A stretch of DNA of 64,000 bases from Xanthomonas sp. NCPPB 1128 (GCF_001043115.1 NZ_LFME01000006.1:94739-158738), one strand, 5' to 3'. Counted from the stretch's first letter, positions 10,189 to 19,600 are shown. Made by a program: numbers and translations. The notes: generated from the letters alone by a model not told the origin.

Positions 10189-11282
10189 GTGCGCCCGCCA
10201 CGGCCGTCTCCGCATCCGTGCCCGCGCAGGGCCGCACCGCGCGAGCGAGCGCGGTGCGCGACATGCGCATCGATGCGGCCAAGGCGATCGCGATCCTGCT
10301 GGTGGTGTTCGGGCATGCCAAGGGCATTCCGCACGCCTACGTGATCCTGGCCTACAGCTTCCACGTGCCGATGTTCTTCCTGTTGTCGGGCTGGGTCGGC
10401 GAGGCCTTCGGCAACCGCCCGCTGACCCTGGCCACGGTCGGCAAGCTGGCGCGCAGCCTGTTGCTGCCGTACGTGGCGTTCTTCTTCGTCGCCTACGCGT
10501 ACTGGATGCTGACCCGGCATATCGGCAGCAAGGCGCAACTGTGGGGCGACCGGCCGTGGTGGGAGCCGCTGCTGGGCCTGGCCAGCGGCATCGGGCCCAA
10601 GCTCTACGTGATGCCTGCGCTGTGGTTCCTGCCGGCGCTGTTCGTGACCACGCTGGCCTATCTGGCGCTGCGCCGGACGCTGTCGTTGCCGGTGCTGGCC
10701 GGGCTTTCGTTGCCGCTGGCCTGGGGCTGGGCGTGCTGGTTCCCGGGGCAGGACATGCGCCTGCCGTTCTCGCTGGACGTGCTGCCGGTGGCGTTGTGCT
10801 TCTTCGCGATCGGCGCGCTCGCCGCGACGCGGGCGCAGTGGTGGCCTGCACGGCCGGCCGGCAATGCGCTGGCGGCGGTGCTGCTGGGCGCGGCCTGGTT
10901 CGCGATCGCCTGGCACAACGGCCGCGTGGACGTGAACATGCTCAAGTTCGGCGATTCCCCGCTGGGGTTCCTCGCCGCCAGCCTGCTCGGCAGCGCCATG
11001 GCCTTGTGCGTCGCCGGGCTGGTGCGGCACTGGGGCTGGCTGCAGTGGATCGGGCGCAACACCCTGCTGATCCTGTGCACGCACACCTTGCTGTTCTCGG
11101 TGATGGCCGGCGTCGCCGCCCGCACCGGCCTGGTCCGCGGCGATGCCTGGGGACCGGCCTGGGCGGTGTCGGTGAGTGTGCTGGCGGTACTGGCCAGCGT
11201 GCCGATCCGCGCGGTGCTGGTGCGGGTCGCGCCGTGGATGATCGGCGTGCGCCGCAGTGCGGTCGCGGGAGCGACGGCATGA
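10185..11282 (+). CDS. gumF: Xanthan acyltransferase (acyltransferase 3 family), GumF/GumG type
   Basis: A 365-residue membrane acyltransferase expected to O-acetylate a mannose of the xanthan side chain. The N-terminal motif RIDAAKAIAILLVVFGHAKG contains the conserved His of acyltransferase family 3, followed by AYSFHVPMFFLLSGW and about ten membrane segments. X. campestris has two adjacent paralogues, GumF (inner mannose) and GumG (outer mannose). Only one copy is present here and gumH begins 43 bp downstream. I name it gumF by position; its sequence could equally be GumG-like, and without alignment I cannot tell which mannose it modifies. Start overlaps the gumE stop. Confidence 0.85.
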   Translation: MSAPATAVSASVPAQGRTARASAVRDMRIDAAKAIAILLVVFGHAKGIPHAYVILAYSFHVPMFFLLSGWVGEAFGNRPLTLATVGKLARSLLLPYVAFFFVAYAYWMLTRHIGSKAQLWGDRPWWEPLLGLASGIGPKLYVMPALWFLPALFVTTLAYLALRRTLSLPVLAGLSLPLAWGWACWFPGQDMRLPFSLDVLPVALCFFAIGALAATRAQWWPARPAGNALAAVLLGAAWFAIAWHNGRVDVNMLKFGDSPLGFLAASLLGSAMALCVAGLVRHWGWLQWIGRNTLLILCTHTLLFSVMAGVAARTGLVRGDAWGPAWAVSVSVLAVLASVPIRAVLVRVAPWMIGVRRSAVAGATA

Positions 11283-11325
11283 CGGCGGCGCTGCGGGCCG
11301 CGCACGGGCGCGATGGAGGCCGGGC

Positions 11326-12459
11326 ATGAAGGTGGTGCATGTGGTGCGCCAGTTCCATCCGTCGGTGGGCGGCATGGAGGAGGTGGTGCTGAACATCGCG
11401 CGCCGCCATCTGCAGCAGGGCCGCGACCAGGTCGAGGTGGTGAGCCTGGACCGGGTGTTCACCGATCCGCAGCAGCGCCTGGCACCGCGCGACAGCCACC
11501 AGGGCGTGCCGATCGTGCGCTTGCCGTACCGCGGCTCCTCGCGCTATCCGCTGGCGCCGTCGGTGCTGGCGGCGGTGCGCGGCGCCGATCTGCTGCACGT
11601 GCACGGCATCGACTTCTTCTACGACTTCCTGGCCCTGACCCGGCCGCTGCACCGTGTGCCGATGATCGTGTCCACCCATGGCGGTTTCTTCCATACCACC
11701 TATGCCTCGCGCCTGAAGATGCTCTGGTTCAAGACCCTCACCCGCGCCTCGGCACTCGCCTACGCGCGGGTGGTGGCGACCAGCGAGAACGACGGCCAAC
11801 TGTTCTCGCAGGTGGTCGCGCCGCAGCGGCTGCGGGTGATCGAGAACGGTGTGGACGTGGACAAGTTCGCCGGGCAGGGCAGTGCTGCGCCGGGGCGCAC
11901 GCTGATCTACTTCGGGCGCTGGTCGGTCAACAAGGGCCTGCTGGAGACGTTGGACCTTTTGCGCGCGCTGACCGCGCAGGATCCGGCCTGGCAGCTGATC
12001 GTGGCCGGGCGCGAATACGACTTCAGCGTGGCCGACCTGCAGCAGGCGATCGCCGAGCGCGGCCTGCAGCAGCGGGTGCGCCTGCAGGTGGCGCCGACCC
12101 AGGCGCAACTGGCGCAGCTGCTCGGCAGCGCGCAGTACTTCGTGTGCCTGTCGCGGCACGAGGGCTTCGGTCTGGCCGCGGTGGAAGCGATGAGCGCGGG
12201 GCTGCTGCCGATCCTCAGCGACATCCCGCCGTTCGCGCGCCTGCACCGCGAGTCGGGGCAGGGCGTGCTGGTCGACCCGGCCGATGCGCAGGCGGCCGCG
12301 GCCACGGTGCGTGCCTTCGCCGCCGGCACCGATGCGGACTTTGCCGCGCAGCGCGCAGCGGCGATGGCCTACGCGCATCGCTACGACTGGGACCGCGTGG
12401 TCGGCGCCTACCTGGACGAATACCGCCTGGCGCTGGGCGGCGCGGAGGGCGGCCGATGA
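11326..12459 (+). CDS. gumH: Alpha-mannosyltransferase GumH (GT4)
   Basis: A 377-residue cytosolic GT-B glycosyltransferase that adds the inner alpha-1,3-mannose from GDP-mannose to the lipid-linked cellobiose. The start ATG at 11326 yields MKVVHVVRQFHPSVGGMEEV, the conserved N terminus; upstream in-frame codons lie in the gumF-gumH gap. Family signs: VIENGVDVDKFAGQG, FGRWSVNKGLLETL, and the EX7E motif in HEGFGLAAVEAMSAG (the GT4 nucleotide-sugar site). The length matches X. campestris GumH (about 380). The stop overlaps the gumI start by 4 bases. Confidence 0.97.
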   Translation: MKVVHVVRQFHPSVGGMEEVVLNIARRHLQQGRDQVEVVSLDRVFTDPQQRLAPRDSHQGVPIVRLPYRGSSRYPLAPSVLAAVRGADLLHVHGIDFFYDFLALTRPLHRVPMIVSTHGGFFHTTYASRLKMLWFKTLTRASALAYARVVATSENDGQLFSQVVAPQRLRVIENGVDVDKFAGQGSAAPGRTLIYFGRWSVNKGLLETLDLLRALTAQDPAWQLIVAGREYDFSVADLQQAIAERGLQQRVRLQVAPTQAQLAQLLGSAQYFVCLSRHEGFGLAAVEAMSAGLLPILSDIPPFARLHRESGQGVLVDPADAQAAAATVRAFAAGTDADFAAQRAAAMAYAHRYDWDRVVGAYLDEYRLALGGAEGGR

Positions 12460-13505
12460 GCGGCGAACGCCAGCGCCACGGCACGTCGCAGCAGGCCGCG
12501 CCGGCAGTCACCGTGCTGCTGTCCACCGAGCGCCCGACCGCGACCACCAATCCCTATCTGACCCAGCTCTACGCGGCGCTGCCGCCGCAGGTGCAGCTGC
12601 GCTTCTTCTCCATGCGCGCGGCACTGCTGTCGCGCTACGACGTGCTGCACCTGCACTGGCCGGAGTACCTGCTGCGGCATCGCACGGCGCTCGGCACCCT
12701 CGCCAAGCAGCTCTGTGTCGCCGTGCTGCTGCTGCGCCTGCGCCTGGCCGGCGTGCCGCTGGTGCGCACCCTGCACAACGTGGCGCCGCACGAGGACAAG
12801 GGCTGGCGCGAACGCCTGTTGCTGCGCTGGATCGACCGCCAGACCGCGCGCTGGATCCGCATCAACGCGACCACGCCCGCACGCGCGCCGGCCACCGACA
12901 CCATCCTGCACGGCCATTACCGCGACTGGTACGCGCCGCTGCCGCAACCGCCGCGCGTCCCCGGGCGCCTGCTGCATTTCGGGCTGCTGCGCCCGTACAA
13001 GGGCGTGGAGACGCTGATCGCGACGTTCGGCGCGCTGCCCGATCCGCAACTCAGCCTGCGCATCGCCGGCAATCCGATCGATGCGCAGATCCGCGGCGTG
13101 GTTGAGCGCGCCTGCGCCGAGGATCCGCGGATCAGCGCGCGCCTGCAGTACGTGGAGGACGCGGTGCTGGCGCAGGAGATCGGCGAGGCCGAACTGGTGG
13201 TGCTGCCGTACCGGCAGATGCACAACTCCGGCACCCTGCTGCTGGCGCTGTCGCTGGCGCGCCCGGTTCTGGCGCCGTGGAGCGAGGCCAATGCGGCCAT
13301 CGCCGACGAGGTCGGTGCGCAGTGGGTGCAGCTGTACTGGGGCGAGCTGGATGCGGCGCAACTGGCGCAGGCCCTGGCGCAGGCGCAGCAGTTGCCGGCC
13401 GACGCCGTGCCGGACCTGTCGCGGCGCGACTGGAACGGCATCGGCCTGCAGCACTACCGCAGCTACCTGCAGGCGCTGACCGCGCGCCGCGGGGAGGGCG
13501 CATGA
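12456..13505 (+). CDS. gumI: Beta-mannosyltransferase GumI (GT94)
   Basis: A 349-residue glycosyltransferase that adds the terminal beta-mannose of the pentasaccharide repeat. Features recognised: an N-terminal segment ending in TERPTATTNPYLTQLYAAL, LHLHWPEYLLRH, VRTLHNVAPHEDKGW, and a C-terminal sugar-nucleotide half with LHFGLLRPYKGVETL and LPYRQMHNSGTLLLALSLAR. A hydrophobic patch (CVAVLLLRLRLAGVPLV) may serve for monotopic membrane contact. It sits between gumH and gumJ with 4-base overlaps on both sides, so translation of all three is probably coupled. Confidence 0.95.
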   Translation: MSGERQRHGTSQQAAPAVTVLLSTERPTATTNPYLTQLYAALPPQVQLRFFSMRAALLSRYDVLHLHWPEYLLRHRTALGTLAKQLCVAVLLLRLRLAGVPLVRTLHNVAPHEDKGWRERLLLRWIDRQTARWIRINATTPARAPATDTILHGHYRDWYAPLPQPPRVPGRLLHFGLLRPYKGVETLIATFGALPDPQLSLRIAGNPIDAQIRGVVERACAEDPRISARLQYVEDAVLAQEIGEAELVVLPYRQMHNSGTLLLALSLARPVLAPWSEANAAIADEVGAQWVQLYWGELDAAQLAQALAQAQQLPADAVPDLSRRDWNGIGLQHYRSYLQALTARRGEGA

Positions 13506-15004
13506 GCAGCGCCGAGACTCCGCGGCCGGCGGCGCCGCAACCCGGGCTGGGCGCGCGCGCGGCCGGCGGTGCGGCGGTGACTATGGCCGGGCAACTGGCC
13601 AAGATGGTGGTGCAGTTCGGCGGCATCATTCTGCTGGCGCGGCTGCTGACGCCCTACGACTACGGCCTGATGGCGATGGTGACGGCGATCGTCGGCATGG
13701 CCGAGATCCTGCGCGACTTCGGCCTGTCCTCCGCCGCGATCCAGGCCAAGCACGTCAGCCGCGAACAGCGCGACAACCTGTTCTGGATCAACAGCGGCAT
13801 CGGCCTGGCGTTGGCGATCGTGGTGTTCCTGTCCTCGTCGTGGATCGCGCACTTCTACCGCGAGCCGGCCTTGCTCGGCATTTCGAAGGCGCTGGCGGTG
13901 ACCTTCCTGTTCAACGGCATGACCACGCAATACCGCGCGCACCTGAGCCGCGCGCTGCGCTTCGGTCAGGTCTCGCTGAGCGATGTCGGCGCGCAGGTGC
14001 TGGGCCTGCTGGCCGGTGTCGGCGTGGCCCTGGCCGGCTACGGCTACTGGGCGCTGGTCTGGCAGCAGGTGGTGCAGGCGCTGGTCAATTTGCTGATCGC
14101 CGGCGCCTGCGCGCGCTGGCTGCCACGCGGCTATCGGCGCGACGCACCGATGCGCACCTTCCTGAGCTTCGGCTGGAACCTGATGGCGGCGCAGTTGCTC
14201 GGCTATGCCAGCCGCAACGTCGGCCAGGTGATCATCGGCCACCGCATCGGCGCCGAGGCGCTGGGCCTGTACAACCGCGCGTTCCAGCTGCTGATGATGC
14301 CGCTGAACCAGATCAACGCACCGGCCACCTCGGTGGCGCTGCCGGTGCTGTCGCAGCTGCAGGACGATCCGCCGCGCTTCGGCAACTTCCTGCTGCGCGG
14401 GCAGACGGTGATGGTGCACCTGATCGTCGCGCTGTTCTCCTTCGCCTGCGCGCTGGCGATGCCGTTGATCGTGCTGGTGCTCGGCGAACAGTGGCGGCCG
14501 GCGGTGCCGCTGTTCCAGGTACTGACGCTCGGCGGCATCTTCCAGACCGCCTCCTACGCCACGTACTGGGTGTTCCTGGCGCTGGGCCTGATGCGCCAGC
14601 AGCTGGTGTACTCGGTGGTGGGGCGGGTGATGCTGATCGCCTGCATCTTCGCCGGCTCGCTGTGGGGCGTGATGGGCGTGACCGTGGGCTACACGCTGGG
14701 CTTGCTGGTGATGTGGCCGCTGTCGGTGATCTGGATCGCGCGCATCGCGCCGCAGATCCCGGCCTGGGAGTTGTTCAACAACGCCCTGCGCGCGGTGCTC
14801 GGCTACGGCGTCTGCGGCGTTGCCGCGTACTTTGCCGCACAGCAGTGGGGCGGCGCGTCGTTGTGGCTGCAACTGATCGTCGGCGCGGTGGCGATGGCGC
14901 TGCGCTGCCTGCTCGTGTTCGCGCTGTGGCCGGCGTTCCGCCGCGACGTGCTGGCGATCCTGCAGATGCGCACGCTGCTGCGCCAGGCGCGGGGACCGCG
15001 ATGA
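13502..15004 (+). CDS. gumJ: Xanthan repeat-unit flippase (Wzx-type) GumJ
   Basis: A 500-residue polytopic membrane protein of the polysaccharide-transporter (MOP) superfamily, with about 12-14 hydrophobic segments spread along the length. Its N-terminal [20 protein letters not shown] and [20 protein letters not shown] and the central [20 protein letters not shown] are typical of WzxC-like lipid-linked oligosaccharide translocases. It would move the finished repeat unit to the periplasmic face for GumE. The stop is followed by 52 bp before gumK. Confidence 0.95.
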   Translation: MSSAETPRPAAPQPGLGARAAGGAAVTMAGQLAKMVVQFGGIILLARLLTPYDYGLMAMVTAIVGMAEILRDFGLSSAAIQAKHVSREQRDNLFWINSGIGLALAIVVFLSSSWIAHFYREPALLGISKALAVTFLFNGMTTQYRAHLSRALRFGQVSLSDVGAQVLGLLAGVGVALAGYGYWALVWQQVVQALVNLLIAGACARWLPRGYRRDAPMRTFLSFGWNLMAAQLLGYASRNVGQVIIGHRIGAEALGLYNRAFQLLMMPLNQINAPATSVALPVLSQLQDDPPRFGNFLLRGQTVMVHLIVALFSFACALAMPLIVLVLGEQWRPAVPLFQVLTLGGIFQTASYATYWVFLALGLMRQQLVYSVVGRVMLIACIFAGSLWGVMGVTVGYTLGLLVMWPLSVIWIARIAPQIPAWELFNNALRAVLGYGVCGVAAYFAAQQWGGASLWLQLIVGAVAMALRCLLVFALWPAFRRDVLAILQMRTLLRQARGPR

Positions 15005-15056
15005 ACGCCGGACTGCCGCGTCTTTCTTTCCCTTCCATCCGCCTAGGAGCGAGCGC

Positions 15057-16244
15057 ATGAGCGATTCTTCCGCAGCGGCGCTGCCCACGTCAGCGCCGAG
15101 CGCAGCGGTCACCGGCCGGCCGCCGTGCTACCTGGTGCTGTCGGCGCACGACTACCGCACGCCGCGCCGCGCCAACATCCACTTCATTGCCGACGAGCTG
15201 GCCAAGCGCGGCCCCACGCGCTTCTTCTCGCTGCGCTACAGCCTGCTGTCGCGGCTCAAGGGCGACCTGCGCCTGCCGCTGGACGCCACCGCCAACCAGG
15301 TGGTTCGCCACAACGGCGTGGACTGCTATCTGTGGCGCGCGCTGCTGCATCCGTTCAACACCCGGCGGCGCTGGCTGCGGCCGCTGGAAGACCTGATGTT
15401 CAAGCTGTACGCGGCGCGCGCGCCGGCCACGCTGATCCGCTGGATGCGCGAGGCCGACGTGATCGTGTTCGAGAGCGGCATCGCGGTGGCCTTCATCGCG
15501 CTGGCGGCGCGGATCAACCCGACCGCACGCAAGGTGTACCGGGCCTCCGACGGCTTGAGCACGATCAACGTCGCCGACTACATCGAGCGCGAGTTCGACC
15601 GCGTGGCGCCGAGCCTGGACGTGATCGCGCTGGTGTCGCCGGCGATGGCCGAGGAGGTCGCCAGCCGTCACAACGTGTACCACGTCGGCCACGGCGTGGA
15701 CCACGACCTGCACACGTTGGGCGACCCGTCGCCGTACGGCGAGGGCATCCACGCGGTGGCGGTAGGGTCGATGCTGTTCGATCCTGCGTTCTTCGTCGCT
15801 GCCAGCCGCGCCTTCCCGCAGGTCACCTTCCACGTGATCGGCTCGGGCATGGGGCGTGCGCCGGGCTATGGCGACAACGTGGTGGTGTACGGCGAGATGA
15901 AGCACGCCGAGACCATCCGCTACATCAAGCACGCCCGCTTCGGCATCGCCCCGTACGCGTCCGAGCAGGTGCCGGCGTATCTGGCCGACAGTTCGATGAA
16001 GCTGCTGCAGTACGACTTCTTCGGCCTGCCGGCCGTCTGCCCCAATGCCGTGGTCGGCCGCTATCCGTCGCGCTTCGGTTACACGCCCGGCGACGAGGCG
16101 TCGATCGTCACGGCGATCGGGCAGGCGCTGCAGGCGCCGCACGTGCGCCATCGGCAGTGCCTGAGCTGGTCCGACACCACCGACCGGGTGCTGGACCCGG
16201 CCGCCTACCCGGAGACCCGTCTGTTCGCCGACGGCGTGGCCTGA
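15057..16244 (+). CDS. gumK: Beta-glucuronosyltransferase GumK (GT70)
   Basis: A 395-residue membrane-associated GT-B enzyme that adds glucuronic acid from UDP-GlcA to the lipid-linked trisaccharide. Conserved stretches: [75 protein letters not shown] and [20 protein letters not shown]. The N terminus has about 20 extra low-complexity residues before the conserved block; ATG 15057 follows GAGCG and is the first plausible start. GumK structure and activity are established in X. campestris. Length is close to the family value (about 400). Confidence 0.96.
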   Translation: MSDSSAAALPTSAPSAAVTGRPPCYLVLSAHDYRTPRRANIHFIADELAKRGPTRFFSLRYSLLSRLKGDLRLPLDATANQVVRHNGVDCYLWRALLHPFNTRRRWLRPLEDLMFKLYAARAPATLIRWMREADVIVFESGIAVAFIALAARINPTARKVYRASDGLSTINVADYIEREFDRVAPSLDVIALVSPAMAEEVASRHNVYHVGHGVDHDLHTLGDPSPYGEGIHAVAVGSMLFDPAFFVAASRAFPQVTFHVIGSGMGRAPGYGDNVVVYGEMKHAETIRYIKHARFGIAPYASEQVPAYLADSSMKLLQYDFFGLPAVCPNAVVGRYPSRFGYTPGDEASIVTAIGQALQAPHVRHRQCLSWSDTTDRVLDPAAYPETRLFADGVA

Positions 16245-16295
16245 GTCCACGCCCCGGCTTGTCCGCCGTACACCCCGCGCAACCAAGGAGGACCG

Positions 16296-17087
16296 ATGTC
16301 CGCATTGCAAAAATGGATCGATTACGAAGAGCGCCGGGCGCTGTTCTGGTGGAAGCCGAAGAACGGCGAGATCAACGTCGGCGATCACCTGTCCAAGATC
16401 ATCGTCTCCAACGTGCTCGGCCAGCGCGACCGCACCTTGCTGGACAAGCGCGACAAGCGCACGCGGCTGATCGCGATCGGGTCGGTGCTGCATTTCGCCC
16501 GCGATGGCGACACCGTGTGGGGCAGCGGCGTCAACGGCAAGATTCCCGCCGACCGCCATACCTTCCGCCAGCTCGACGTGCGTGCGGTGCGCGGCCCCAA
16601 GACCCGCGCGTTCCTGCGCGAGCGCGGCCTGCAGGTGCCGGAGGTCTACGGTGACCCGGGTCTGCTGATGCCGTTGTTCTTCCCGCGCGAGGCGCTGTTG
16701 GCGCCATCGGCGCGGCAGCCGTTCCTGGTGGTGCCGCACTTCAACGAACCGTTGGACAAGTATGCGCAGTACAAGGACCACCTGGTGCTGCCGAACCGCC
16801 AGCCGGCCGCCTTCGTGCGGCAATTGCTCGGCGCCGACCTGGTCGTGTCCAGTTCCCTGCACGGACTGATCCTGGCCGAGGCCTACGGCGTGCCGTCGGT
16901 GTACCTGGACTGGGGCAACGGCGAGGACCGCTTCAAGTACGACGACTACTACGCCGGCACCGGCCGCGGCCGCTGGCATGCCGGGCACACGGTGGAGGAA
17001 TGCGTGGCGCTGGGCGGCAACACCGTGTTCGACCTGGCCGCGGTGCAACGCGGCCTGCTGGAGAGCTTTCCGCATGACCTCTGGTGA
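16296..17087 (+). CDS. gumL: Ketal pyruvate transferase GumL
   Basis: A 263-residue polysaccharide pyruvyl transferase that adds a 4,6-ketal pyruvate from PEP to the terminal mannose of xanthan. The start at 16296 has a near-perfect Shine-Dalgarno, AAGGAGGA at 16285-16292. Motifs: FWWKPKNGEINVGDHLS, WGSGVNGK, VYGDPGLLMP and SSSLHGLILAEAYGVPSVYL. The 14-base overlap with gumM indicates coupling. Presence of gumL predicts that the polymer can be pyruvylated even though one acetylation gene is missing. Confidence 0.95.
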   Translation: MSALQKWIDYEERRALFWWKPKNGEINVGDHLSKIIVSNVLGQRDRTLLDKRDKRTRLIAIGSVLHFARDGDTVWGSGVNGKIPADRHTFRQLDVRAVRGPKTRAFLRERGLQVPEVYGDPGLLMPLFFPREALLAPSARQPFLVVPHFNEPLDKYAQYKDHLVLPNRQPAAFVRQLLGADLVVSSSLHGLILAEAYGVPSVYLDWGNGEDRFKYDDYYAGTGRGRWHAGHTVEECVALGGNTVFDLAAVQRGLLESFPHDLW

Positions 17088-17865
17088 GCGCGCGACCGGC
17101 GAGGTGCTGGCGCTGGGCGGTTATCCGATCCTGCGCAGCACCGAGACCGAGTTCGTTGCCGCGTTGTTGCAGGCGTTGGCGCGCGGCGAGCGCCGCCAGG
17201 TGTTCTTCGCCAACACCAATTTCGTGGTGCAGTGCCAGGCCTTGCGCGAACGCCTGGCCGCGGCGGACGTGTGCATCGTCAACGACGGCATCGGCATGGA
17301 CCTGGGCGCGCTGCTGGTGCACGGCCGCCGCTTCGCCGGCAACCTCAACGGCACCGATCTGATTCCGGCGCTGTGCCGGCAGAGTCCGCGTCCGCTGCGC
17401 TTCTTCCTGCTCGGCGGCCGGCCCGGCGTAGCCGACGCCGCGGCGCAGACCTTGCGGCAGTCGCTGGGGCAGCAGGTGGTCGGTATCTGCGACGGCTATG
17501 CCGAGTTTGCCGCGGCCGGCGACGGGCTGGCCGCGCGCATCAACGCCAGTGGCGCCGACGTGCTCCTGGTGGCGTTCGGCAATCCGCTGCAGGAGCGCTG
17601 GCTGCTGCAGCAGGCGGGGCAACTGCAGGTGCCGCTGGCGTTCGGTGTGGGCGCGCTGCTGGACTTCCTGTCCGGCACCGCGCGGCGTGCCCCTGCCTGG
17701 GTGCGCCGGCTGCGCCTGGAATGGATCTACCGCCTGCTGCGCGAGCCGCGGCGCCTGCTCAAGCGGTACAGCTGGGATTTGCTGGTGTTCTTCGCGCTGT
17801 GCCTGCGGCATGGCAGGCGGCTGGGCGCCACGCCGCCTGCACGGGACTCGCTGCGCCCCTCGTGA
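17074..17865 (+). CDS. gumM: Beta-glucosyltransferase GumM (WecG/TagA/CpsF family, GT26)
   Basis: A 263-residue enzyme that adds the second glucose (beta-1,4) to undecaprenyl-PP-glucose to make the cellobiose backbone. The start at ATG 17074 lies inside the gumL end. Family signs: FFANTNFVVQCQ, VNDGIGMDLGALL, the FAGNLNGTDLIPAL motif with the conserved Asp, FLLGGRPGVADAAA, VAFGNPLQERWLL and a basic C-terminal region (RLRLEWIYRLLREPRRLLKR) thought to bind the membrane. The last conserved xanthan assembly gene of the operon. Confidence 0.96.
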   Translation: MTSGERATGEVLALGGYPILRSTETEFVAALLQALARGERRQVFFANTNFVVQCQALRERLAAADVCIVNDGIGMDLGALLVHGRRFAGNLNGTDLIPALCRQSPRPLRFFLLGGRPGVADAAAQTLRQSLGQQVVGICDGYAEFAAAGDGLAARINASGADVLLVAFGNPLQERWLLQQAGQLQVPLAFGVGALLDFLSGTARRAPAWVRRLRLEWIYRLLREPRRLLKRYSWDLLVFFALCLRHGRRLGATPPARDSLRPS

Positions 17866-17939
17866 CGTCGAGCGGCCGCCGCCGCGGAAATGGCGCGGCC
17901 TGACATCCGCATGGCCACGCGCCGGATTAGACTGGACGC

Positions 17940-18410
17940 ATGTCCAGCGCCGCCGCTTTCCGAATCGCCGCCTTGGTGCGCGACCTGTCGCTGCTGCCGC
18001 ACCCGGAAGGCGGGCGCTACGCGCGCGTGCATACCTCGGCCTTGACCGTGCAGCACGAGCAGACGCTGCGCCCGGCCTGTACCGCCATCCGCTTCCTGCT
18101 GGCGCAGGGCGAAGTCAGCAATTGGCACCGCATCGATGCCGACGAGACCTGGCAATGGGAAGAGGGCGGGGCACTGGAACTGCTGGGCTTCGATCCGCAG
18201 CATGGCCTGCAGCGCTACCGCCTGGATGCCAGCGAGCGCGGTGGCATGCCGTCGGTAGTGATCGCGGCCGGCACCTGGCAGGCTGCGCGTCCGCTGGCCG
18301 ACTACTGCCTGGTGCGCTGCGTGGTGGCGCCGGGGTTCCTGTGGGAGCGCTTCGAACTGCTGGCGGACACCGATCCGCTGGCCACGCACCTGCCGAAGCT
18401 GGCGGACTGA
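17940..18410 (+). CDS. Cupin-fold protein of the DUF985 (Cupin_5) family
   Basis: A 156-residue single-domain cupin. It has the DUF985 pattern: LLPHPEGGRYARVHTS near residue 18, TAIRFLLAQGEVSNWHRIDA, DETWQWEEGGALELLG, and VVAPGFLWERFELL at the C terminus. The reaction of this family is not established; some members resemble sugar epimerase folds. It lies 74 bp after gumM and its stop overlaps the gumN start by one base (TGATG), so it is probably transcribed with the gum genes. I do not know it as part of the X. campestris gum operon. A role in xanthan is not shown by the sequence. Confidence 0.85.
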   Translation: MSSAAAFRIAALVRDLSLLPHPEGGRYARVHTSALTVQHEQTLRPACTAIRFLLAQGEVSNWHRIDADETWQWEEGGALELLGFDPQHGLQRYRLDASERGGMPSVVIAAGTWQAARPLADYCLVRCVVAPGFLWERFELLADTDPLATHLPKLAD

Positions 18411-19477
18411 TGCCGGGTTGGCGCGGGGTGCGCGCGGCGACCGCGCCGGGGACCGTGGCGCGCAGGCTCGGCTCGGCGTTGTGCCTGGCGGCGGCGTTGC
18501 TGGCGGCGGGCGTGCCCGCCGTGCAGGCGCAGACCGCGATGCCGGCCGCACCAGCTCATCCGCCGGTGGTCGACCTGGAGGCGGTGCTGGTGAGCGGGCG
18601 CCAGCCCGGCCCGGGGCTGTGGCAGGTCCGCCGCGGCGATCACGTGCTGTGGATCCTCGGCACGGTGTCGCCGCTGCCCAAGCGCATGCAGTGGGAGTCG
18701 GGCGAAGTGGAGCGGGTGATCGCCCAATCGCAACAGGTGATCGCGGCGCCGACCCTCACCCTGGATTCGGGCCTGGGCATGTTCCGCAGCCTGATGCTGC
18801 TGCCGTCCTTGCTCAAGGCGCGGCGCAATCCCGACGACCGCACCCTGCAGCAGGTGCTGCCGCCGGAGCTGTATGCGCGTTGGCTGCCGCTGAAGGCGCG
18901 CTACCTGGGCCGCGACGGCAGCGTGGAACGCTGGCGGCCGGTGTTCGCGGCGCAGGAGCTGTACGAAGCGGCGATGCGCACCTCCGGCCTGAGCCTGGGC
19001 AGCGTCGTGCAGCCGGTGATCGAGCGTGCCGCCAAGCGCGCCAAGGTGCCGATCGTGCCGGTGGTGGTGGAGGTCAAGGTGCCCGATGCCAAGCGCGCGC
19101 TGCAGGAGTTCCGGGCGACCTCGCTCAACGACAGCGCCTGTTTCGCGCGCACCCTGCAGGTCATCGATCGCGACCTGGAGACGATGCGCCAGCGCGCCAA
19201 TGCCTGGTCCGAAGGCGATCTGGACACGCTGGCCAGGCTGCCCGCCAACGATCAGTACCGGGTCTGCCTGGACGCGGTCGGCGAAGCGGCGATCGCGCGC
19301 AAGCTGGGCCTGGGCGATGTACGCCAGCGCGCGCAGGCGGCCTGGTTGCAGGCGGCCGAGCGGGCGCTGGCGCAAAACCGTTCCAGTTTCGCGGCGTTGC
19401 CGATGCAGACCCTGCAGGAGCCGGGCGGGCCGCTGGATCGGCTACGCGCCAGCGGCGCCGAGGTGATCGCGCCTTAG
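18410..19477 (+). CDS. gumN: TraB/GumN-family secreted protein, GumN
   Basis: A 355-residue protein with an N-terminal signal peptide (RRLGSALCLAAALLAAG, cleavage likely after VQA near residue 40). ATG 18410 overlaps the cupin stop. The family mark is HVLWILGTVSPLPKRMQW near residues 78-95. In catalytic TraB/TIKI-type proteins this site reads GxxH; here it is GTVS, so Ser87 replaces the His. The second GxxH near the C terminus is also absent (SSFAALPMQTLQEPGGPL). So it is probably not an active metalloprotease of that type. GumN is dispensable for xanthan synthesis in X. campestris as far as I know; its role is open. Last gene of the operon; it converges on dxs. Confidence 0.82.
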   Translation: MPGWRGVRAATAPGTVARRLGSALCLAAALLAAGVPAVQAQTAMPAAPAHPPVVDLEAVLVSGRQPGPGLWQVRRGDHVLWILGTVSPLPKRMQWESGEVERVIAQSQQVIAAPTLTLDSGLGMFRSLMLLPSLLKARRNPDDRTLQQVLPPELYARWLPLKARYLGRDGSVERWRPVFAAQELYEAAMRTSGLSLGSVVQPVIERAAKRAKVPIVPVVVEVKVPDAKRALQEFRATSLNDSACFARTLQVIDRDLETMRQRANAWSEGDLDTLARLPANDQYRVCLDAVGEAAIARKLGLGDVRQRAQAAWLQAAERALAQNRSSFAALPMQTLQEPGGPLDRLRASGAEVIAP

Positions 19478-19600
19478 GTCACGCGCTGGAGACGCCCGGG
19501 CAATCAGAAGCGGCATGAGGCACATCAAGCATCGTGCGCAATGCCGCAAGCAGGCACGGCATGCGCCAACCGCCGTGCCGTTACCCGCAATCGCGGCGGG

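Noticed and set aside
11283..11325. Remnant of gumG between gumF and gumH
   Set aside because: The 43-bp gap is too short and shows no acyltransferase residues in any frame.
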